Assembly (NCBI GenBank): GCA_950295325.1
Contig: OX485806.1
Location: forward strand, 44,883,169 to 44,947,168
DNA length: 64,000 nucleotides
Source of the DNA: Polytrichum commune
Taxonomy: Eukaryota > Streptophyta > Polytrichopsida > Polytrichales > Polytrichaceae
Direction: 5' to 3'
The notes below the pieces were generated by a model. That model did not search any database. It was not told the DNA's origin and saw only the letters and a list, made by a program, of their open reading frames with translations. Position 1 is the first letter of the stretch, and each line of letters begins with the position of its first letter. This document shows, piece after piece, positions 11,340 to 22,772 of the stretch. A program made the position numbers and the translations under genes.

Positions 11340-12604
11340 GCAAAATAGCTTCGTCCGGATTTGTCCCAATCGAGGAGCGACTTTTTTATGACATCATCAT
11401 CAATGGTGCCCCGGATGAGGTCGTCCATGTGGAGTTGGACACTCTGGACATTGAGCCCCCACCTCCTCCATTCAATGAGAAGGTGTCTCCAACGCCAAAG
11501 GGCAAGGCCAAGAAGTCCGCTAAACCATCATCCACTTACATGACCACTCGCTCTACCACCAAAGTTTCCGCCCCTTCCAGCTGTGTGGTTGGGAGTCCCT
11601 CCGCTTCTATTTGTGTTGCTCCCTCTGCCGCTCCATCATTGACTCCTTCCGCCGCGCCCCCGACCCTGTCTTTGTGACGCAGTGACGTCTCTATTACGCA
11701 TGTGCCGCGCAAGAGGAAGGCCGTCGCTTTGGATACCTCTGCATTTCCTCAGAGAAGCCTTCTACTTTCTCTTTGATAGAGAAATGTTGACATGGGGGAT
11801 CTCATGAAGACCTAGGTTCCCCCTGCAGCCTACTGCTGCATTCAAGAATTCTTCACCAAGTTTTGTATACCGTTCTTTTCTTTTCTCCATTCATTCCATA
11901 GGATTAAATATTTTATTATTCATCTACATTTCTCTAAAGTTTTGCATTTCAGGTTGGAGCGGGGCATACGCAACCCAACACCAAGCCAAAGGTTCACACA
12001 AGCATTGACCTGCTTTTTATAAACGTGCCCGAGAACTTGCAGGTGCTGATGATCTTGACCTCCTCCTCAGATGTCCCTGCTTGGAACAAACGATTTGCCA
12101 CATACTTTGAGGTTTTGTTTGTTTTTGCAAATGCCAACCTCCATGACAACGGCGTCATTGTCTTTGTGGACGTTATTGATCATGATGTCTCCAAGTCAAT
12201 TCACAATTGGGCGTACACGAAAGACTAGTTTGGGATGAATGACCTCGTTCTCCAGTCGCCCACGGATCCTTCGGAGCTCGTAAGTCCCTCCAATCCCCTT
12301 GCACTTTTATTCTTGCTTCACTTCTTGCATGTATGAATCCCTAACTCTTATGTGCACATTTGATGCAGACCCGCAAGTTTTTTTATCAAGGTCTTCGTGC
12401 GGAATGACTCCGTTCTGAATGTACGTACTATGAACTTCGAGGAGATGGGTTACAATCTCAAGAGGGATGGTTGGCTGAATAGCTTCACCAAGGAGAAGAA
12501 CCAAGCTATGAACATGACTTATTTCCGTGGAATGTATAGGTCCAAAAATAAATGGAAAGGCCCTGAATTTGAAATGATCTCATTAAATTTGGAAACCGGG
12601 AAGT
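11340..12604 (+). pseudogene. Broken gene of unknown family, several fragments
   Basis: Three consistent pieces lie in order. The first (about 11,410-11,677) encodes ELDTLDIEPPPPPFNE, then a Lys-rich and Ser/Ala/Pro-rich linker (KGKAKKSAKPSS). The second (about 11,955-12,228) encodes SIDLLFINVPENLQV and NGVIVFVDVIDHD, then a TAG. A probable GT-AG intron runs from GTAAGTCCC (about 12,281) to the GATGCAG near 12,369. The third (about 12,370-12,609) encodes FVRNDSVLNVRTMNFEEMG. The beta-strand-like DLLFINVPE and VIVFVDV pattern could suit a Rossmann or methyltransferase fold, but no catalytic motif is clear. I do not recognise the family. It may be another transposon-borne gene. Confidence 0.4.
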
Positions 12605-12908
12605 GCTAAAACGATAGAAAAATTGTGATATAATAGATAAGTATATGATTAAAACCAAGAATGATCCCAAGAAAGAATAATTGAAAATGATTTTTTTGAT
12701 ATTGGTATAATTGAAGAATGAGTCAATCAAAATACAAAGGGTGACCAACTTGCTTCGTTTTTATTCCATCACTTTTGTCTTTGTCCTATGTGTGCGTCAA
12801 CTCTAGAGCTTGGACTCCAACAATTATTGTTTGTGGTAGAAGAGACTATCGTGAACTGAATATATATGACGACATAATTTAAACTCATATCCAATATGAA
12901 TGTAGAGA
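12605..12908. other. AT-rich spacer, nothing seen
   Basis: This stretch has no supported ORF and no repeat termini. It ends at the CGCAT target duplication of S2-A. Confidence 0.5.
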
Positions 12909-12913
12909 CGCAT

Positions 12914-15765
12914 TATCAGCCTTAAACCCCCACCCTTAAGCGTCCTAGTCCAGGTGGGAGCTTATGGTTCAACATGTACTTCAATCACCTCACTTGGCCA
13001 TCCAACTAGGCTCCCAATGCCTCCTCAACCTCAATCTCAACACACAACTTCACTTCAAAGAAAATAAGGTTACAAACATTCAGAAATGCTCTTCTCCTTT
13101 GTAGGTGTTCGCAACACCCACACTTAAATCCTAAGCCCTACTGCAATGAGCCACTAACTACCTTAACCGATTCCCAAAAGCATTTACATAATCCCAAGTA
13201 CACAATTGGCTTGCCCAAGCTTCTGATTTTAATGCAACTTCCTAACTAACAAGTCTATACACTTAAGCCTATATTGAATGTCCTACACAAGTCTCTTAAG
13301 GCCCTAATGCTAATCAAATCCCTAAGCACTCTTCGGATCAGCAACTCATGACAGCTGCACATTGCCTCAGAAACTAGTTGAACCTTGTCCTCGTCCCGAA
13401 GGGTGGCTCAGTCCCACCTCCTGTAGGACTCCATCTCCCTGCTCTCCGCTTCCGAAACCGGACTGCTTCGGCCAGCAGTGGCATCCACACGTTGTAGTCA
13501 CTCCTCGGTTTTAGTTGTAGTAGTCGGCCAGCTCCCTTCAAGTCCCAGCAACTTACTTCGGAATGAACAGAATTTCTTCCAACAATGTGAGACCCACCTT
13601 ATTGCACTCAGAGTCCGACTGTGCATAGAATGTAGCAGCTTGTATTGAATCACCTGTCCGCCATTGACATGCATTAACTTTGTCCCTTTGTCCGAGTAGT
13701 CGCATCCTTGCACTCACAGGTCTTCACATTCTCGGAGCAGAGTTGGTCGAATGCCTAGTTAAATTTCCTCCTGCTTTAGCTCAGTCATCTCATCCAACAT
13801 AGGTTAGGCCGAGTCTCGCGCGCTCCTCCTCAGATTGAGGTCAAACAGTGGAATTCAGGGAAACACTTGCCGTCTTGAGTAGTTGAGCTCAGACCGGTCA
13901 ATATCCCACATTGCGCCATCAAAACTGTCGCGCACCTCTCCATGAGGAGTGCCCAAAACACCATGGGCACAAGGGGGACCCCGGAGTGACACCCGGGACT
14001 TGTGGCGCCGTTGGTGAGAGGGCCCAAGTGATCCTAGTGTGGGTGAGGGCCCCGGGCGTTGGGAACGCCTCCCACCCACGGAGACTAGGAGGCACAAGGG
14101 TAAGGCCATGAGTTATGCGTAGCTCATGGCGTGGTGATTCTAGAAAGCTCAAGAACACCTCAATCGGAGGTGTGAGCTAGGAGTTATGGCCATTTGAGTG
14201 GGACGCTGTCCCGGGACAGCGCCCTGGTACAGCAGTGCCTGGGAGTGATTCCCGGGACTGCCAAGGTTCAAACAGGCATAACTTCCTCAATACTTGCCCG
14301 AATGGGGCAAGTGAGGAGTCCATCGGCATCTACGTGAAGCGTTAATGAAGATGGAGTGGTTGGTTGTTATGATCAGACATCATACAAGGAAGTTATGATG
14401 GTCTGAAGCTGCTGGGGGGTTCTAGGTCCAGCAGCTAAAGGAAAATGTCCACTTGGCCCCAACTCTTGGTAGAGAGACAAGAGGTTGGTTGACGGTGGGG
14501 TAGGGGCCCCGCGTAGACTCCTAGAGGCTTATATGGGTGAGGTGGTGTGGCCTCACCCACCCGAGGCCGAACGGCACGGCCTCCATGGGCTTTGGCCCAT
14601 TGTGAGGCCATAATTGCCTAGTATGGTTCGGGTTGTTGTAGTGTTGCTCCGGCAACGCGATGATCAACATAGGATTGGACTTCCATGGATGGAAGTCCAC
14701 ATCGAAGAAATGGGTTTCCGATTAAGGGGTGAGTCCCGAAAGCAAAGTAGGAGGGTTGGTTCCCCTCCTTTGAATTATATGGTCCGGGGTAGGAGGAGCT
14801 AACCATTAGCATGGCGGTATGCGAAGGGTTAGCGCTCGTAACCTTTGCTAGATTTGAAAATTGGCAAGATTGCTAAGGGGGCTAACAAGGGTTGCGACAA
14901 AAACATAGCCCTGTGGCCTTTGTTTTACACACCCACCACTCAGAATGCCTCCTTCTCCTTCTGTGCACGTATTCGGCAGCTCACTCGTCCATTATTGATC
15001 TGCCGCATCCATTTCCAAAAATAGCAGGTAAGCAGTGCACCTCATTTTTCTTCCCTCCCTGCCGTATTGTCAAGACTGAGAGCTCACCTCCTTCCTCTCA
15101 CTAGTATGCCTCCACCAGCATTGTACTTCGACATTGTTCCAGCCTTGGTTGCCCATCCCTCAGCACAGTTGCTCAATTTTTATGATGCCGCCAACCTTTG
15201 TGTGTCCTGGTTGCCGCAACCCCTTTCTCCAGTGGAACACCCTCACTGATCCAATCCAGAGTTCTCAACCACGCAAGTCATTCTTCCCAGTTGCCCCTAC
15301 CCCTTCATTCCATCAGGTGGCTCAACACCACCTTTTTGCATCTCAATCCCTAGAGCCTCGCCGCTCTGTCCAACCGTGCTTGCAACCTCGGTGCCTAGAG
15401 AGAAAAAAAACCATCTTCCGGCTGGCTCAACTATCCTAGTCATCCAGTCCAAATTTCTTTAGGGTGATCGGAGCATCAACCCCAAAACAAACAGTAACCG
15501 ATCCTATTTTGGTTAATTTAAAACCCAGCCCTCACAAGCCTAAGCTCTAAAGCCCATAATCCACTAACTAGTTTTTAAGCGCATTCCTTACTCATCTTCC
15601 TACACTACCCGCACAAACACTACATCCTAACTTAACTTTAATTCTAACACAACACAATGCCTTCACTTTTTTTATGTTTTGAATAATTGATTAAAAAAAC
15701 CACAACCTAAGTTTTAATAGACTCCAAGCTTAAGAGCACATGTGGGCATAGAATTTGGGCTCACA
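12914..15765 (+). mobile_element. S2-A: TG...CA-family element (probable solo LTR) holding S1-A
   Basis: The 5' end is decayed (TATCAGCC for TGTGAGCC) and the 3' end is GGGCTCACA. Exact 5-bp duplications CGCAT flank it (12,909-12,913 and 15,766-15,770). The 5' hallmark is CCCCCACCCTTAAGCGTCC followed by AGTCC...GGGTGG. The 3' hallmark is CACATGTGGGCA...TTTGGGCTCACA. Without the nested S1-A it is about 1.87 kb. No coding capacity is evident. Confidence 0.85.
13926..14899 (+). mobile_element. S1-A: 0.97-kb TG...CA element (probable solo LTR)
   Basis: The ends are TGTCGCGCACC and GGTTGCGACA, with inverted termini TGTCGC/GCGACA. Exact 5-bp duplications AAAAC flank it (13,921-13,925 and 14,900-14,904). 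It is inserted inside S2-A, so it is the younger of the two. Internal palindromic words include GGACTTCCATGGATGGAAGTCC and GCTGTCCCGGGACAGC. The only ORFs are short ones on both strands that look incidental. Other copies are S1-B and the split S1-C. Confidence 0.88.
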
Positions 15766-15770
15766 CGCAT

Positions 15771-16505
15771 GCACACAATGGGAGAGGAGTGAAACATGTT
15801 TGCTGGCCTAGGATGGGAGAAGGAGATTAGAAGTCTAGGAGATTCCCATGTTCCCTTTAATCCATCGCCGGAACATGACATATGTGCTGGAAATCAATAC
15901 AGTGATGAATACGAGCTGACTCCATTTTTGCAGTCCAAACAAGCATGGAGGTGGAGGATGCAAGAAGAGTAGAAATGATATGCAAAAAATGATAAGAGGC
16001 GAGCAAATATACTAGAAAATGATGCCACAAGATGCATGAATAGTGAGCCATATGATCTTTGAATGCAGACAAGTCGATCAACACGAAGAAGGAGGTCAAG
16101 GTGGTAGGCGAATCTTTGAGGTCTTTGTCGTTTTGTGAGAGTTTATCACCGCATCGTCGTCCATTGAAGGATTGGGTGAGGGATAAAACGGTTTCCTACG
16201 TTGATTTGCTTTGACCGGGTCCACCTCCATTAAGAAGGGACGATGAAATGAAGTCCAAAGCATCTAGGAGGTTGGCAACACGGAAATAGAGTTGATAGAC
16301 ATAGGAGGCATGTTAAATTGAACATGTAGTGTTCAACGGTGAGAGAGTCACATGACACAATTCAATATTATAATACAACATTTTGAAGGGAATAAAGTCA
16401 ATGCATGAGATTATATTTATTATAGCAAACAATTATGAGTTCACATGAGGTCTACAAATGGCCACATCTATTAGGGCACAATCTAGTGCTAGGCTGAGAA
16501 GTATT
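15771..16505. other. No supportable gene
   Basis: Mixed-composition DNA lies between S2-A and the 3' end of MULE copy 2. A short - strand ORF at 15,857-16,099 has no recognisable motif. Part of it may be the 3' flank of the transposase unit. Confidence 0.5.
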
Positions 16506-17212
16506 CTAGGGAGTAGACTGTATCAAGAGGCCTCCTTCAAGGATGAATTTGACCTCATTGAAGCTAAATGTCGGGGCGTGAATGAATAAGTCAACGTCAG
16601 GGTCTACATTAGAGACCTTGACAAAGATGGAGTAAAGGTGCTTACAATGCAGGAACGAATTTCATTTGCGGCCAAGCTTTGATTTCATATCCTTGAAGAC
16701 CAGGCAATTACACTCGGGCAGAGAACTCACTATTAGTTGGTAAATTGATTGTGTAGGTGCAGGTTTAAACTGCAACATGATCACGCAACCAAATTCAGGG
16801 CGTGGAATCATGGTGACCTTCAAGATGGTCCCGTCCATAGCTCGTGCAAATGCCACCATCTGCATTTGTTTTGTTGATGGTGCGGTGGCAGACTGTCTTG
16901 TAGACTTGGACTGTCTGGAAGAAGGATAAGCGTCTGGGTTGGGTGGAACGTCCACGCCGGAGAGGTCAAAGGGAGGAGCGGATGTATTAAACAGGCGAGT
17001 GGGCATGCGAATGGGCATGATGCGTTATTTCTGCGGGAGCTGAAAGCTGGCATTTTCAAGCCTCAGGATCTCCGGACGAGTGAGGTCGGTACCAAGCTTG
17101 ACAAGCCACACGGGTGGAATTGGAGGTCGTTCTTGGTCAGCAGAGAATTTGTCGACCCACTTGCGACGTGGACCTTTGAAATAACGCTCAATGTCGTTCG
17201 GGTGTGAGCAAC
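16506..17212 (-). pseudogene. MULE transposase copy 2, C-terminal part with SWIM finger
   Basis: This is the end of a - strand transposase homologous to copy 1. It reads WLVKLGTDLTRPEILRLENA, matching the PVKLGTNLTCKEILFLENA segment of copy 1. A TAA at 17,025-17,027 follows, then PECNCLVFKDM, a TGA at 16,662-16,664 and HCKHLYSIF. The Cys and His of a SWIM zinc finger (C-x-C ... C-x-H) are therefore kept, but a stop divides them. The last residues before the stop at 16,506-16,508 (NEVKFILEGGLL) match the end of copy 1. The gene is cut at 17,212 by S2-D. Confidence 0.75.
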
Positions 17213-18198
17213 AATCACCTCCACCCTTCAATTGCGTCCTACTTTGGGTGGGAGGTCAATTGCCACATCCTAAGCTTACCATTCACATGTACAAGTACAT
17301 TCCAATTGAAGTAGAAGAATTGGTGTGTATAACACCCTCTTATTAACTCATGCAAGCATTTACAAACGCTTGATAACAATGCAACATGGAACTCATTGAG
17401 TATTCTCAACCTCAATCTAATCATTCATCCCTCAATGGCAGGCATTCTCTTGGAAGGAATTCACCCTCAGTTCCTATGCACCTACACCCCTACATTCCTA
17501 TAAGTTTGTGCGGTGCCGCAAGTAACATCCATGCTGCTGCGGAGGTATTCTCAACCCTGTGCTACATCCCACACCTCCACGGTGGCATCTAAGTGGCCTT
17601 CGAGGACTCTGCTTGCCATATCAATCGCCACAACTCAACCCAACCACATGATGCCTCAGATGTTCACACCCAAAAGGAATGACTGAGGTATGTCGGTTCT
17701 TGAACGACTCAATTAGGACATAACAAAAAATTTATCTATCACTAAAAACCTGCCACAAGAAAAAAACTTCAAAGTACAACCATTCACAAAGTCTGCGATT
17801 GAGTCGGAGTCCCCTGCCTGAACCACCCTTTGTGTAGAATTCCACAGCTCCCGGCCCCACCCACACACGACAAGTGAATAACTTTGCATCAGCCTTGCAG
17901 CGCCGAATGGGCATCAACCAAAAATTGCAGGAACGGGGAGGCGTCATCCCGCATGTTCGCCACCGGCATCAAGGTTGCGGCATGAGTGCAGTCATCGGTC
18001 CATCCACATTCTATCACGGGACAACTGTGATACGCTCCAGCTCTTCCACTGCAAGCGACAGGGCTACCCACAACTTCTCCCTTCCAATCAAAGGTTTGAT
18101 TCCTCTGAATCCTAACTCCAACCCCTTCCGAACATACTCATACCGAAGCTCGCACCATGCCGCAGCCAGCTTCACTGCCCCCTCCATCGCAAACTCGC

Positions 18199-20106
18199 TG
18201 TGAGCCCGATTTTGCGCCCACAATTTAATTTACACTCTAAAAGGGCCAAAACATTAGAATTAGCAATTGTTGAGTTAGTTGAGAGTTAGATTGGATTGGA
18301 GTTTAGAAGTTAGACTTTAGTTGAGTTAAGATGTTAGACTTAAGTTATTAAGTGAGAAAAATAAAAATGAGTTAATTAGTTTGATTAAGGTTAGGCAAAG
18401 CCAAGCTCAAGTGGCCTAATGCTAACGGTATTGATTTTTTAGGCTTAGGCTTGTTTTTGTTTTAGGATGGGGGGGGGGCTCCGAATTGAAGATTAGGTTG
18501 TTGGATCTCTGGAACCGAACGGAGGGGTCTCGGGAGAGGTGTGTGGAGCGCTCAGGTTGCGAGAAGGAGAGAGCTCTCTGGCTCGGCAAGAGGAGGAGTT
18601 GCATCGTGTGAAGGAGGGGGAATATGCTTGCAGCCTCATCGAGGAGAGCCTCAGGGATCGTGGGCTCAACACTGACATACCTAGCAGCTGGGATGCAGCG
18701 ATGAGTGTTGGGATTCTCTCATACTTGAGGTCACTGGAGCGTAGGAAGGAAGGGAATGAGGGACATGCACAACATCATCATCTTCACCGCCATTATTCAT
18801 CTCCATCTCGGCGCTTCCTCTTTGCACCTACCAGCAGCTGCTGCTGCCCACCCAGTTGCGCTCGCACTCAACACAACAGCTCGCAAGCAAACACGGTAAA
18901 CAATATTCCTCTATCCATCCAGCTAGCCAGTGTGCCTCGCCTTGCCTCTCGGCCTTGCTGTTCCGTTGCATGTCGCACACCAGGTGCCAACATTTGTGAG
19001 CAAGGAATCGCATTGCGTCGGCCTCTCGAATGATCGCAATCATAGGAATGAATGTGTGGTAGCAGGGGAGGTGGTGACGACGACAACCTTTGGTGCCATT
19101 TTGGCTGGTGACAGGGAGAGCATGGGTCAGTGTATTTTGCTCTATCGTGGCTTAGGGTTGAGGTTTAGTTGTCGCATGGTATCATGTGTGCGTTGGTGAA
19201 AGGGCGATTGCCGTGTAGGCACGTGGGAGTGTTCGGTTGTTGCCTAGGGATGAAGCGGGAGGAGAAGGCGTAAGAGAGAGGGTGTTGGAGGTTGTTTATT
19301 TGTTGCTTGTCTGCAAGCAAGGGATCCGATTGCGGTGGTAACAGGTAGATCTTGCAGTGTGGCAGGAAAGGGGGAATGAACCAGGAGTGAAGACAAGCGA
19401 ATTGTGTGAGCCAGAAGAAGGCTCCCATTGGCGGACTCTTGTTGGTATCGACTGCAGCTGCGGCACTTGTTCTCTCCTTCTCCCTTGGCCTCTCTCTTCC
19501 TCTGTACATTGTCTTCAGAGGTTGTCAATGTCAATAGACTTGCGGGGTCCCAACCTACAGTGAAACAGCTCACTGCAACAATTTGCGATGAGTCTCATGT
19601 AAACGGATTCTCTCCAGTCATCGTGGATGTTGCTCGCCTTCTTGTAAGGTGGAAAACTGGAAAGAAATTGGGTTGCGGAGCATAGCCGGTGCAATCCACA
19701 CAGGCCCCGAGGGAAGGGGAATAGTTATTGAAATTTTGATTGGAAAGGAGTGAAGGATTCCAGCTGGCGGGTTAAGGAGCCAGAAGCCCTCGGTGGGAAT
19801 GTGCTTGTGATTGAGGGGAGGTTGAATTAGATGATAGGTTAGGCTCTCACTCATGGTGGGGGGTTGTCATTAGGTAGAGTTTTCAAAGACACATTGGAAC
19901 CATTAATGTTTGGAAGGGCATTGTAATTAAGCATTTGTGAATTCTTGTTCGTTTTGTTGCAATAAAGAAAAGGGTGTCATACCCATCACTTCTCCTACAA
20001 GGAATGAATTGAAGTGGCATGCATGCATGGGAAGTTTGTCTTGTGGAAAGGAGTTCCCTCACCCCAACCACGACGCATTTAAGGGTGGGGGTGATCCTGG
20101 CTCACA
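18199..20106 (-). mobile_element. S2-C: reverse-oriented S2 element nested in S2-D
   Basis: On the + strand it opens TGTGAGCCCGATTTTGCGCCCAC and closes GATCCTGGCTCACA. The hallmark AAGGGTGGGGGTGATCC near the right end shows reverse orientation. Exact duplications CTCGC flank it (18,194-18,198 and 20,107-20,111). It is 1,908 bp long. ORFs at 18,539-19,033 and elsewhere lack motifs and are probably incidental. Confidence 0.85.
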
Positions 20107-20177
20107 CTCGCTTCTAATGGGTATGCCGTTGTCAAGGCCCCCGGGATTCAAGAGTTGCAAGACATGCCCAACCCAGC

Positions 20178-21599
20178 TATGAGGCCAAACCACCCACCCT
20201 TAAGCATCCTAGTCCGGGTGAGGGATTGGGGATCACATTCATGTTCACATACCTCCCTCTTCCCAATTTCGTAAAAATCCATCACATTTCCCATTAATCA
20301 TTGCACACCAATCCATTCTACGATAATATTACAAGCGTTGACAAACGCTCTTCTCTATTATCACAATACTAACACTCCCTATCACGATCCCACAATTACT
20401 CCCATCAACTTTCACCACCTAATCCCACCATTTAATGCCTCGTGGTCCCCTATCTTGCTAATGAACTAATTTCTTTTCTTTTTTGTTTTAAATCAACACT
20501 ATGTACAAACCTAATTGACTACGCTACAATTTAGTCTAGTGTAAACTATTAGCTCCCCCGAATGCTACCAGCTGCTGCCTTCGAGTTACCCAGCTGCAGT
20601 CCCTTACATTTGCTAACATTGTTGGAATCCTTCCCAGCTGCCACCTCAGAGTTACCCAGTTGTAATCCCTTACAATTGCTAACATTGTTGGAATCCTTCC
20701 CAGCTGCAGGCCCTTACAATTGCTAACACTGTTGGAATCCTTCCCAGCTGTTGTCTCCGAGTTACCCAGCTACAGTCCCTTAGAATTGCTAACACTGCTG
20801 GAATCCTTACCCTGCTGCCGCCTTCAGGTTACCCAGCTGCAGTCCCTTACAATTGCTAACACTGCTGGAATCCTTACCCAGCTGCCGCCTTCAGGTTACC
20901 CAACTGCACTTCCTTACACTTGCTAACATTGCTGGAATCCTTCCCAGGTCCACTCCCTTACACTTGCTAACACTACTAGAATCCTTACCCAGTTGCCGCC
21001 TTCAGGTTACCCAGCTGCAGTCCCTTACCCAATTCCACTAATCGTAATAAGTCTTCCCCTAATGCACCTACCTAATTCCACTAATCCTAGTAAGTCTTTC
21101 CCTAATGCACCTACCTAATTCCACTAATCCTAATAAGTCTTCCCCTAATTCCCGCTTCTTCCAAGCTTTAAGAGCTCAACCTCCTTGATGGGAAGGGAAG
21201 AGAGAGGAGAAGGGAACAAGAAGAAGAAAAGAAGAGAGGAAAGGAAGAGGAGGAGAGTGCACCCAAGACCACAAATCCCTTAACCTTCTCCTACTTAGTA
21301 GGACCTTATCCTATCCACTAAACCCTCACCCTCTAAACCAACAAGAGCATGTTCTAATTCAAACATTAAAGTCCAAGGCCCTTCCCCTTGCTTCATCAAA
21401 CACTACTCACTTAACCAAAACACTCCCTAATGTCACTAAGCTTCTACTTCACCACACAAAATAGGCTTAAGGCCTAAACATAAATCCACACCAAACCTCA
21501 TTTTTTTTTATACTTTTGATTGTTTCAATAACACTCCAAATGCAATTCTAAATAAATTCTAAACATAAAACCAATATGAGCACTCATTTTGGGCTCATA
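20178..21599 (+). mobile_element. S2-B: S2 element nested in S2-D
   Basis: The ends are TATGAGGCC and GGGCTCATA, decayed from TGTGAGCC/GGCTCACA. Exact duplications CCAGC flank it (20,173-20,177 and 21,600-21,604). The family word CCACCCTTAAGCATCCTAG sits just inside. It is 1,422 bp long and contains two tandem arrays. It lies only about 66 bp from S2-C, so two same-family elements hit nearly the same spot in a third. Confidence 0.85.
20570..21150 (+). repeat. Two tandem arrays inside S2-B
   Basis: The first (about 20,570-21,030) repeats a unit of about 67 bp built on CCCTTACAATTGCTAACA, CTGGAATCCTT and CAGCTGCCGCCTTCAGG. Starts are near 20,599, 20,666, 20,709, 20,776, 20,842, 20,909 and 20,955, so two units are shortened to about 43-46 bp. 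The second (about 21,030-21,150) has three copies of a 41-bp unit with CTAATTCCACTAATCCTAA and AAGTCTTCCCCTAATGCACC. Neither codes for a plausible protein. Confidence 0.85.
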
Positions 21600-22772
21600 C
21601 CAGCTGCGGTTGGGTTCCGAAGCGAGCTGACCAACCATCCATCTGCAGCCTTCTTTCCGCCCACCTAGCTCGTTTCCTCTCTCCTTCCCTAGGATTTGGC
21701 CTTCAATCCCTGGACTTCACTCGCAGGGATCTTACATGTGCAATGCCAGCCTACTTACCATCCAGGTTTGGCCTAATCCAGCGCTAGACTTGAAATCATG
21801 ATTCCCCTAGGAGTTGTTGCGGCTCCTTCTGCCCCCAAGCCCGTTCATTGTGCCCGATCTACGGCGACGCCGTCACCTCCCGTCTTCCTCCACAGCCGCA
21901 CCCGCTTCAACTAACTCGATTGCACTACTGATTCAGTGTAACATATTGCTCCTGGCCGCTTCTCCAACCACCAAGCATTGTTGGTCCTGCCCCTCCTTCG
22001 CCATAAACCTCCTCCCTTCTTCCGAATCCATAAGGTCGATGATCGGAAGACAACACCATTGCTGCTCTCGGCGGAGCTTCTCGAGGATTGAGACCCTCTC
22101 CCTTACTTCCCACACATCCCTTTTTCACCGAGGATCTTTCCAGCGCCGCCCTCTCCTTTGCTCCCCACCGAGGCAGGGCTTTGCGTCCTCTCTTTAGTTT
22201 GTCTCTTCTCCTTTTGCCTCAATCCCCAACAGAGTTGGGTTTTGCCCCCTCTCACCTTCTCTCTCTTCCTCCACTCATCCTCATGCATTATGAGCCTCTC
22301 CTCCTTTGCCTCCCGAGACCCCTCCAAGCCTTTCTTTTTCTCGCGTTGCCCGACATCTTCCGGACCGCCTGAAAAGAAAAACGGGATTTGGGCCTCTTTC
22401 CTTGGCTTTCCTCTTCAAAACTCCACTTCCCCACTCTTTTAGTTGCTCTTACATCTTTTTCTTTTAGTTTTTCACCTTTTAAGGTGGGGGTCAACTTTAT
22501 CACTCGATTTTCTGCCTTCCCATATTTATTTTATGATCAAACCCGTATGAAACCATCCATAGGGCTCACACCTAACTACTAACTTGATCCATAATTAATT
22601 CTTCTTGGCCTCTTGCCCTAAATAACTCTTAACTTACCAGTTAACTCAATTCAATCTAGACTTTAACACATCACTCTTTTTTATCTTTTTGACTACTTAA
22701 GCAAAAACAACTTCTAAGGTTTTAATAATTTTAAAGATTAAGTTGATATGTGGGAACAATATTGGGCTCACA

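Larger units (their letters stand above)
17213..22772 (+). mobile_element. S2-D: S2 element splitting MULE copy 2, itself holding S2-C and S2-B
   Basis: The left end is TGTGAGCA with the family word CCACCCTTCAATTGCGTCCTA just inside. The right end is ATTGGGCTCACA. Removing it joins the transposase reading SRSFFF to CSHPNDIERY. Flanking 5-mers TCGGG and CCAGG agree at 3 of 5 positions, and both differences are transitions. Its own sequence is in three pieces, about 17,213-18,198, 20,107-20,177 and 21,600-22,772 (about 2.2 kb in all). The 3' piece shares a CTCCCGAGACCCCT ... CATCTTC word set with S2-F. Confidence 0.75.

Noticed and set aside
18539-19033. 164-codon ORF inside S2-C
   Set aside because: No motif. 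It lies in a family of gene-free elements, and overlapping open frames exist on the other strand.
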